Origin: Bifidobacterium asteroides | GTDB taxonomy: Bacteria; Actinomycetota; Actinomycetes; Actinomycetales; Bifidobacteriaceae | Direction: 5' to 3' | DNA length: 64,000 nucleotides | Assembly (NCBI RefSeq): GCF_030758775.1 | Contig: NZ_CP132384.1 | Location: forward strand, 1,984,001 to 2,048,000 | Shown here: positions 32,120 through 40,400 of the stretch, one piece after another | Layout of the letters: every line of letters begins with the position of its first letter | How positions within the stretch are numbered: position 1 is the first letter of the stretch | Translations under genes and position numbers: made by a program | The notes under the pieces: generated by a model | The model's database searches: none | Seen by the model: the letters and a program-made list of their open reading frames with translations, nothing else | What the model was told of the DNA's origin: nothing

Positions 32120-33445
32120 TCAATCCTTGGCGATCGGAAGGCCATAATCCTTCAGTGTGGCAAGGGAGGTCTTCTGTGCCGCATCGAAGGCATCGGAAAC
32201 CTTGGCTTGACCCTTGCCGGCCTTGTCGGCAGCCTCGCCGACAGCGCTGCTCACCGCGGAGAATCCGGGCATGTAGTTGAAGGAGCCCATGTTGGCGTTG
32301 GCCTTGGCGAACTCCGCCATCACGTCCTGCCCGCCGAAGAACTCGGTCCAGGACTGGGGGGTCTTGGCCTTCTCTGTGGAAGCCGCGACGATCAGACCCT
32401 GAGAGGTCAGATCAGGCACCTGGGTGTTGAACCAGTCCAGGAACTCCATAGCCTCTGCCTTGTGCTTGGTGCCCTTGATGGCTGCAACGCCCGAACCGCC
32501 GTTGGGCCCGGTCTTCTCGCCGTTCTTGAACCAGTCGCCGATCTGGGTGACCCTCCACTGGCCCTTGCCGGCATCACCGATCCAGTCCATCATGATCGGG
32601 GCATTCCAGGCGGCATCAATGGTTCCGATGATGGAGCCGTCATGGAAGGCGCCAGCGAAGGAGGGGTCGGTGCTGGGGGTCAGGTTCATCGCTTTGGCAT
32701 CGAGCAGCTGCTGGTAGAAGTCGGCCGTGGCCTTGGAACCGGGCGTATCAACGTCGACAACCCACTTGCCGTCCTTGATTTTGTACCAGGGAGATGACGC
32801 GCCGGACAGGGCGGAGAAGGCCATGCCTGCACCATCGGGCTGGTAGGTCATGATGTACTTGCCCTGAGCGGCTGCCTTCTTGGCCGATTCGATGAATTCC
32901 TCGGCCGTGGTGGGGACCTTAATGCCCAGCTTGTCAAATTCAGTCTTGTTGTAGTAGTAGACCATGGGGCCGGTATCCTGGGGCAGGCCGAAGACCTTGC
33001 CGTCCACGCTCATGAGCTTGTTGGGACCCTCTGCAAAGTCTTTGGAGTACTTGCCGGCCTCTGCGGTGACATCCTCGACGATGCCCTTGGTATAGACCTC
33101 AGGCAGCTCAGCGTAGCCCACCTGGGCCAGATCGGGAGCATTGCCGGCCTTGACGTCGGTCTCCAGCTTCTTGATCAGGTCGCCGGGGCTGCCGTTAAAC
33201 TTAGTGGCCTTAACCTGGATGTTCGGGTGATCCTTGTTCCACCTGGCCACGGTGTCCTTGACCATGGTCATGCCCTGCTTGTCAGGAAGACGATGCAAGT
33301 ATGTCAGTTCGACCTTGCCGCCCGACTTGGTGTCACCGCTCTTGTTGGCATCGGATCCGCCGGAGGAACCACACCCGGCCAGCGCCATGCTTAAGGCCGC
33401 GACTGCAGCCATGGCCGCCATTATGCGTTTGTTGCTGGTTCTCAT
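32120..33445 (-). CDS. gltA: LNB/GNB-binding lipoprotein of CUT1 ABC transporter
   Basis: A 441-residue extracellular solute-binding lipoprotein. The signal MRTSNKRIMAAMAAVAALS ends in lipobox LAGC near Cys25, followed by a Gly/Ser/Asp linker. The mature domain shows family features such as YYYNKTEFDKLGIKVPTT and a late aromatic-rich motif. The assignment to lacto-N-biose/galacto-N-biose rests on its position at the head of gltBC-lnpABC. AAGGGG lies nine bases before the ATG. An extended -10 (TGCTATACT) lies about 55 bp upstream. Confidence 0.92.
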   Translation of the reverse strand: MRTSNKRIMAAMAAVAALSMALAGCGSSGGSDANKSGDTKSGGKVELTYLHRLPDKQGMTMVKDTVARWNKDHPNIQVKATKFNGSPGDLIKKLETDVKAGNAPDLAQVGYAELPEVYTKGIVEDVTAEAGKYSKDFAEGPNKLMSVDGKVFGLPQDTGPMVYYYNKTEFDKLGIKVPTTAEEFIESAKKAAAQGKYIMTYQPDGAGMAFSALSGASSPWYKIKDGKWVVDVDTPGSKATADFYQQLLDAKAMNLTPSTDPSFAGAFHDGSIIGTIDAAWNAPIMMDWIGDAGKGQWRVTQIGDWFKNGEKTGPNGGSGVAAIKGTKHKAEAMEFLDWFNTQVPDLTSQGLIVAASTEKAKTPQSWTEFFGGQDVMAEFAKANANMGSFNYMPGFSAVSSAVGEAADKAGKGQAKVSDAFDAAQKTSLATLKDYGLPIAKD

Positions 33446-33498
33446 CTAGACTCACCCCTTCACAAAAACATCATTGTCTTACCTCGAAGTTCACATTC

Positions 33499-33576
33499 AG
33501 TATAGCAGTACTTATTTGCAAGGATAGTTTATTAATTCAATTATAAGAAATGTAGATTTAGCAAAGCAGTGCTAAA
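33499..33576 (-). promoter_or_regulatory. Promoter and candidate operator of the glt-lnp operon
   Basis: On the minus strand an extended -10 element, TGC-TATACT (hexamer at 33499-33504), lies in an AT-rich tract ahead of gltA with no good -35 box. Upstream, at 33557-33576, is the dyad TTTAGCA-6 nt-TGCTAAA with 7-bp perfect arms. In B. breve this operon is controlled by the ROK repressor NahR, whose gene is not in this window. Whether the dyad is its site is unknown. Confidence 0.5.
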
Positions 33577-34031
33577 CCACGGGATTTTCATTTGATTACC
33601 TTCGTTCACAATTGATATCGATCTATTGGATCCAATGCGTTCTAAGCGAGAGTAGTGATTTGCGGTAGCGGCGCTTTCGACGACTTCACCCTATGCCCTA
33701 TAGGCGAGCGATCCGGCCTTGTCTGAGAATCCATCTATGCTTACCCGTAATTGCAAAGCCACTGAAGAGGTCGCCGAACCTATCAGTAACCGGGATCAGA
33801 CAGTGCGGTGTCGCCTATTCCCGGCGAAAGGATGTCCGGCCGAAACGGTTCGGATCCGCCCATCCGACCCGTTGGGCCCGGGTCGAACAGGTCCGGGACT
33901 GTCGCAACCCGATGTTGCGGAGCGCTATGTGCAGTGTCACAGACAGGCAACCCGCCTGGATTCCGCCTGAGCGGAACTGGCCGGAACCGTCGTCATAGGG
34001 CTCTCAGGTCAGTTCGAGGAGAAGAGCAGCC
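33577..34031. other. Intergenic region upstream of LysP-like permease
   Basis: No convincing gene. Short open frames (up to 101 codons) lack ribosome sites and homology. The region contains small dyads, the clearest being TTCCGC-CTGA-GCGGAA at 33961-33976, 55 nt before the permease start, plus GACCCG/CGGGTC and CGCAA/TTGCG pairs. It may be a structured 5' leader. Confidence 0.4.
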
Positions 34032-35507
34032 ATGGCGACCAGGCAGGGCGGAAAGGTCAGCCCCTCCACATCCGACGACCGGGTCCAACGCAACCTCAAG
34101 ACCCGACACGTCACCATGATCGCCCTGGGCGGCTGCATCGGCACCGGCCTGTTCATGACTTCCGGCTCCACTATTGCCAAGGCCGGACCGGGAGGCGCGC
34201 TGGTGGCCTACGCGGCCATGGGCCTCATGGTCTACTTCCTGATGACCAGCCTGGGCGAACTGGCCACCCACCTGCCCACTTCCGGCTCCTTCGCCGCCTA
34301 CAATGCCCGCTATGTGGATCCGGCACTGGGCTTCGCCATGGGCTGGAACTACTGGCTGAACTGGGCCATCACCGTGGCTGTGGACATCTCCACCGCCGCC
34401 CTGCTGATCCAGTACTGGCTGCCCCACACCCCAGGATGGGTCTGGAGCCTGCTGGTCCTGGTGGTCATTTTCCTGATCAACGCCCTGACCGTGTCCACCT
34501 TTGGCGAGACCGAGTTCTGGCTCTCCCTGATCAAGGTAGTGACAGTGATCGTCTTCCTGGCCATCGGTCTGGCCATGATCTGCGGAATCATGTTTCGCCC
34601 GGCCGTGGGCCTAGGCAACTTCACCTACAAGGATGCCCCCTTTGTGGGCGGATTCCCCGCCATCCTCAACGTCTTTTTGATTGCAGGCTTCTCCTTCCAG
34701 GGCACCGAGCTGATCGGCGTCACGGCTGGCGAGTCCGAAAACCCCGGCAAGGCGGTTCCCAAGGCCATCAATGACGTCTTCTGGAGGATCCTGCTCTTTT
34801 ATATTTTGTCCATCTTCGTCATCGCTGCGCTGATCCCCTACACCAGCCCTAATCTGCTGAGCTCCGCCGAGGGGGACATCGCCATGTCGCCCTTCACCAT
34901 GGTCTTCCAACGGGCCGGCCTGGCCTCGGCAGCCAGCGTCATGAACGCCATCATCCTGACCTCGGTCCTCTCGTCCGCCAATTCAGGGGTCTACGCCTCC
35001 ACCCGGATGCTCTACGCCCTTGCCAAGGACCATTACGCCCCGGCCTTCTTCGGGCACACCACCCGTCATGGCATCCCCATGGCCTCGCTGGTCGCCACTC
35101 TCGTGGTCTCCCTGGCCACCTTCGCCGCCAGCATCTTCGGCCAGCGGATCTACATGTGGCTGGTGGCCGCCTCGGGGCTCACCGGATTCATCGTCTGGAT
35201 CGGCATCGCACTCAGCCACTATCGCTTCCGCCGCGCCTGGGTGGTCCAGGGCCACCGGGTTGAGGAGCTGCGCTACCATGCCAAGCTCTTCCCCCTGGGG
35301 CCCATCCTGGCCCTGATTCTGTGCATCATCGTCATCGGCGGGCAGAACATCGAGGCCTTCGTCAACTGGAACTGGCAGGAGATCGGCGTCACCTACATCA
35401 GCGTGCCCCTGGTGCTTGCGCTCTACCTGGGCTACAAGATCCGATACCATACCCGTATCGTTCCCCTGAAGGAGATGGATTTGAGCGGGGATCCGGAATC
35501 GCTATGA
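34032..35507 (+). CDS. LysP-like amino-acid permease, first of tandem pair
   Basis: A 491-residue, 12-TM amino-acid/proton symporter. RNLKTRHVTMIALGGCIGTGLF, GPGGALVAYAAMGLMVYFLMTS and TFGETEFWLSLIKVVTVIVF closely follow the E. coli LysP pattern, so a cationic amino acid such as lysine is the best guess, not proven. GAGGAG lies ten bases before the ATG. About 200 bp downstream begins a near-copy of the same gene. Confidence 0.9.
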   Translation: MATRQGGKVSPSTSDDRVQRNLKTRHVTMIALGGCIGTGLFMTSGSTIAKAGPGGALVAYAAMGLMVYFLMTSLGELATHLPTSGSFAAYNARYVDPALGFAMGWNYWLNWAITVAVDISTAALLIQYWLPHTPGWVWSLLVLVVIFLINALTVSTFGETEFWLSLIKVVTVIVFLAIGLAMICGIMFRPAVGLGNFTYKDAPFVGGFPAILNVFLIAGFSFQGTELIGVTAGESENPGKAVPKAINDVFWRILLFYILSIFVIAALIPYTSPNLLSSAEGDIAMSPFTMVFQRAGLASAASVMNAIILTSVLSSANSGVYASTRMLYALAKDHYAPAFFGHTTRHGIPMASLVATLVVSLATFAASIFGQRIYMWLVAASGLTGFIVWIGIALSHYRFRRAWVVQGHRVEELRYHAKLFPLGPILALILCIIVIGGQNIEAFVNWNWQEIGVTYISVPLVLALYLGYKIRYHTRIVPLKEMDLSGDPESL

Positions 35508-35711
35508 AAGATTTGTCAACTAGCATGACACATTATGACCATGGGAGCTGGAAAGCCACACCAATGGCATAGACTCCCTAAGCGTTCGAGGACCGGCTCA
35601 AGGACCCGGCCATATGAATCTGTTCCGGCATCCAGCCGGCATATCAGGAATCGCAATTTCAGTACGACCCCGGACTCCCCGGTGCGTCGCCCAGCCAAAA
35701 GGAGGAGGATC

Positions 35712-37217
35712 ATGACGCGGAACACCAGCAATGCAGCGTCGAACACCAATCAATCCGACCGGGCCGGGCAAGAGCATCATGGCTACGGCAGCGTCAAGCG
35801 CAACCTCAAGACCCGCCACATCTCCATGATCGCCCTGGGCGGCTGCATCGGCACGGGCCTGTTCATGACCTCCGGCTCCACCATTTCCACAGCCGGCCCC
35901 GGCGGCGGACTTCTGGCCTACATAGCCATGGGCGTCATGGTCTACTTCCTGATGACCAGCCTGGGCGAGCTGGCCACCCACCTGCCGGTGTCGGGATCCT
36001 TCGCCGCCTACAGCGCCCGCTACGTGGATCCGGCCCTGGGCTTTGCCATGGGCTGGGACTACTGGCTGAACTGGACCATCTCGGGTGCCGTGGACATCTC
36101 CACCGCCGCCCTGCTGATCCAGTACTGGCTGCCCCACACCCCGGGATGGATCTGGAGCCTGCTGGTCCTGGTCATCGTCTTCCTGATCAACGCCCTGACG
36201 GTCTCCGCTTTCGGGGAGACCGAATTCTGGCTCTCACTGATCAAGGTGGCCACCATCATTGTCTTCCTGGTCATCGGCATGGCCATGATCTGCGGAATCA
36301 TGTTCCAGCCGGCGGTCGGCCTGAAGAACTTCACCTACAAGGATGCCCCCTTCGTGGGAGGCTTCCCGGCCATCATGAGCGTCTTCCTGATCGCCGGCTA
36401 TTCCTTCCAGGGCACCGAGGTGGTAGGCGTGACCGCTGGCGAGTCCGAGAACCCCGGCAAGGCGGTCCCCAAAGCCATCAACGACGTCTTCTGGCGGATC
36501 CTGCTCTTCTATGTGCTGTCCATCTTCGTTATCGCTGCCCTGATCCCCTACACCAGCCCCAACCTCCTGGGAGCCTCTGACGGGAACATCGCCATGTCGC
36601 CATTCACCCTGGTCTTCCAGCGGGCCGGCCTGGCCTCGGCGGCCAGCGTCATGAACGCGGTGGTGCTGACATCCATCCTCTCGGCCGTCAACACCGGGGC
36701 CTACGCCTCCAGCCGCATGCTCTACGGACTGGCCAAGGACCACTATGCCCCGGCCATCTTCGCCAGGACTACCAAGAGGGGCATCCCCCTGGCGGCCCTG
36801 GTAGCCACGGTCTGCATGTCCCTGGCCACCTTCGCCTCCAGCATCTTCGGCCAGTCCTTCTACATGTGGCTGGTGACCGCTACCGGGCTGACTGGCTTCA
36901 TCGCCTGGATCGGCATCGCCCTGAGCCACTTCCGCTTCCGGAGGGCCTTCAAGCTCCAGGGGCACGACCTGAGCGAGCTCAAGTACCACTCCAAGCTCTA
37001 TCCGCTGGGCCCGGTCCTGGCCATGGTGCTCTGCGTCATCGTCATCGCCGGACAGGACATCCCCTCCCTGCTCAGCCTGAACTGGTCGCACATGGCCATG
37101 ACCTACTTCAGCGTGGTCCTGGTCCTGGCCCTCTACCTGGGCTTCAAGTTCGTCAACCACACCAAGATCGTGCGTCTCAAGGACATGGACGTGTCCGGCG
37201 CCGAATCCGCCCGCTGA
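35712..37217 (+). CDS. LysP-like amino-acid permease, second of tandem pair
   Basis: A 501-residue, 12-TM symporter strongly similar to the preceding gene over its whole length (shared blocks such as HMPTYKDAPFVGGFPAI-like NFTYKDAPFVGGFPAI and AGESENPGKAVPKAINDVFW), so a tandem duplication. It differs mainly in the N-terminal tail and in the last TMs. The start is ATG 35712 after AAAAGGAGGAGG; the longer frame to 35535 is Arg-rich and without a ribosome site. The 204-bp gap between the pair has GC-rich dyads but no gene. Confidence 0.9.
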   Translation: MTRNTSNAASNTNQSDRAGQEHHGYGSVKRNLKTRHISMIALGGCIGTGLFMTSGSTISTAGPGGGLLAYIAMGVMVYFLMTSLGELATHLPVSGSFAAYSARYVDPALGFAMGWDYWLNWTISGAVDISTAALLIQYWLPHTPGWIWSLLVLVIVFLINALTVSAFGETEFWLSLIKVATIIVFLVIGMAMICGIMFQPAVGLKNFTYKDAPFVGGFPAIMSVFLIAGYSFQGTEVVGVTAGESENPGKAVPKAINDVFWRILLFYVLSIFVIAALIPYTSPNLLGASDGNIAMSPFTLVFQRAGLASAASVMNAVVLTSILSAVNTGAYASSRMLYGLAKDHYAPAIFARTTKRGIPLAALVATVCMSLATFASSIFGQSFYMWLVTATGLTGFIAWIGIALSHFRFRRAFKLQGHDLSELKYHSKLYPLGPVLAMVLCVIVIAGQDIPSLLSLNWSHMAMTYFSVVLVLALYLGFKFVNHTKIVRLKDMDVSGAESAR

Positions 37218-37273
37218 AGCAGCAGATATAGCGGACGCCCTCACAGAAAGGCCACGTCCTCTATAACAAAGGA

Positions 37274-37313
37274 TGCCCCTATCCAAATGGTATTGACCAT
37301 CTGGATAGGGGCA
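37274..37313. terminator. Long hairpin between convergent permease and GH121 genes
   Basis: TGCCCCTATCCA (37274-37285) pairs perfectly with TGGATAGGGGCA (37302-37313). After one mismatch, ATGGT/ACCAT continues the stem around loop ATTG, giving 17 paired bases. There is no T-tract, but the site between two convergent stops fits a bidirectional terminator. Confidence 0.6.
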
Positions 37314-37421
37314 CCGCTATGCCGGGGACACAGATCCCCTAGCCCGAATGCTTCATCTCACTGGAACATGCAAGGTGATCCATCCGTAGGGTACGGGATT
37401 GATATACCGGCAGCGGGCGGT

Positions 37422-40400
37422 TCATCGCTCTGTCCTCCTTCGATTCCACAGAATCGCCACGGCTCCCGCCAATAGCAAGGCGGCTGCAGACAGCGTAAGT
37501 ACACGGACGGCGACACCTGTGGAGGTCAGCGTTCCACTTTTCCCGTCGGTCTGCTTCTGAAAATCAGCTACCTCACGGAGCAAGCCTTCGAGTTCGCTGA
37601 TTGCTGCATCAACCTGCGCCTGCGTAGCATGAGGATCCGCCATCACCTTTCGTGCCCCTGCCACAGCCCGTGCCAGACGCTCAGACAGTGCGGGAGAGCC
37701 TGCTATAGGCTGCAACTTTCCTGCCTGGTCGAGGACCGCCTTAAGACGGCTCTTATCAACCTTCGCGGAGCCATGATCATCTGCATTCAGAGCTTGCAAT
37801 GATGCCTGCGCCTGCATTAAATCGGACACAGCTCGATCCACCTGATCTTGAGTCGCGCTTTCATCGTTCAACACACCTTTGGCACGACTTAGCGCTTTGG
37901 AAAATTCCTGCCAGGACTGAGTGGTATAAGCCTTCTCCTGCAAGGTATCAGCCTCATTGACGGCTTTTTGCAGCGTTCGCTTATCAGCGGCAGGCCGTAC
38001 CGAGGCTTTGCTCTTCAAACCTTTGATAGCTTGTTGCAAAGTTGCTGTGGCAGCATCGACCGCAGCCTGTCCCGCTTCCGGATCAAGCTGAAGACCCCGT
38101 GCCTTGTCAAGAGCAGTGCGAAGAGCAGCTACTGTGTCCTCCGTATAATCACTCTGTCTGATTGAGCCAGCCTGATTGATTGCCTCAGTCAGATGCTCTT
38201 TATCTGCACGTTTCGTCAAAGCCTGCTGTGCCGTTGCAAGCTTATTGAACGCATCATCGACATCTTTCTGCATAGCCTTTGCATCGTCCAGCACTGTTCG
38301 AGCGCCTTTCAAAGCCGAGCTAAAGTCACCCCAGGTCGCTGGCGTGTAGTCTTCCTCCTGGATGGCAGCTGCTTCCTTGACCAGATTTGCAAGATTAGTC
38401 TTGTCGACTTTCTCTGCCTGGTCCGGAGCGTGCACCTGCCATTCCGCTACCGCAACGCCAAAGGTTCCAGTGCCTTGATGAGGATCTAGAACCAGGCGCA
38501 ACTTATCGGTGTATACAGGGGTAAATTCGGCAGTGCTCCAACCGCCATGGTCGGTGGCGTGATGCGCAGGATCATTGCGCACCGTGGTATAGCGGGCATG
38601 CTCTACATCCTGGAATTTTCCATTCTCATCCAGATATTGGATCTTCCAATTCCTGGGAATTTCCAATCCACCTTTGCTGTCATTGACAGTACGGAAATTA
38701 GCCCAGAACTGCACTCTGCTGGAGTCGATGGTGATTTTATGCGGCCAGTCGTATTCAGCGTACATTCCATCGACCGCCGCTCCCCAGGATCCCCATACTT
38801 TGGCATTGACATCAGCATCATCCTCTGATGGCCAAGTGCCATCGACGACTATGCCATCATTGAGCTTGCCTTGTGCAGGTGACCAGGATGCTTCGGCGCT
38901 GACCGATGAAGTCGCGGACTTTTCAACCCATCCCACTTCCTTCTGATACCGATCTACAACATGAACGGTCAACTTGGCTCGCGTCCCTGCGGCAACATCA
39001 GGCACCGTGCCTTCAACCGAGTAGTCGCCAGGACGCTGCAGATCAATGGCCACCACCTGTTGAGCATCCCAAGTCACCGGCAGTCCGCTTTTGTGGACGC
39101 CGTTGTTGTAAATGCCTGTAACTGTGGAAGGCAGACGCAGAAGGGTCCTATCGCTTCCCGTATACACTGTCTGCTCACTTGGTTCGATACCGTTGATAAA
39201 GGGACTGTGCAGGTCAGATCGGACCCATACGGTCGCTGTCGATTTCTGTGAGGCACCAATTATAGTGCCAGTCAGTTTGAACTCTCCTTCTGAAGACACC
39301 ATATCCTTCGTTATCTGAGGCCAGAGCACGGTCAGATTCCTGCGCCAGCCTCCGCCATAGGCCACTTCCACCTTTGACGGCAACTGCGGCACATGACCGA
39401 TTTCAGTAGGCAAATCCAGGTCAGGCACAGTCAACGGATCCTCAGCATAGGCCTCGAACTCACTGACTCCGACAATGGCGCCCTTGGGGAATACAGCTCG
39501 AATCCCATCGGTATCGACCTGGTCAAAAAGCACGGTATTTGGTCCATCCTTATTGACACCATAAACCGAACCGGACCGCAGCTGGACATCCTTCCAGTTC
39601 CCGGAAGCCGCGTCATGGTATTGCAGCTTCCACGAACGAGCCATGGGCACCCCGCCATTGTCGGTCCAGAAATACAGTGAGGCCTTGCTGAGAGGAACTT
39701 GCCCAGGCCACTGCAACTGCAGCCACGGCTCCTCTCCCGTATGTGGATCCCCCCAATTGTTCCAGCTGAGATTAGGCGTGCCGCTATCGTTGGAGGTATT
39801 GCCATCATTGACTACCTTGACATTCCCGCTGGGGAGGTAGCCATTGGTGTAACTGGCTGTAGCCTTGGCCTGAGGGGCTGTATTGAACAGGCCGTCTGAC
39901 GGGACTCCATGGACCCGGACATCTGCGTGGCTCTCCTTCTGCCCATCCGATGCGGTCAGTCGTAGGACATAGTCCCCTTCCAAATTGAACTTGACCGTGG
40001 TGGTCGGCGAGGAGGGATCGGCGAACGTCGCCTTTCCTGGGCCGGAAACCTGGGTCCAATTCGTCGTAAGCCGACCGAGGGGCATACCATCGTCCTTGAC
40101 GACCCCTGATAGCTGTGCACCTTGCGAGCCGACTTTCGACACATAGGCCTGCACAGAAGGCGGCTGATTCTCCGCAGTAGGTGCAGGGATGCCCGTATGG
40201 TAAGCCTCAATCTCTTTCAAACCAGTACGTGCACCAGGTGCATGGGTGAATGTGACCCTCAGTTTTCCAGTCTGTACTGCAGGGAACCTGATCAGGTTGT
40301 AATTGGCCTCGGGCACATTGGGCGATCGATATTGCTGCCCGACTTGCTTCCACTGACCGGCTGCATCCTGATACTCCAACCGATACATAGTGGGTTCCGC

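Noticed and set aside
33693-33998. 101-codon open frame upstream of the LysP-like gene
   Set aside because: No ribosome site, no recognisable domain, and overlapping frames of similar length in the same GC-rich stretch; treated as non-coding leader.
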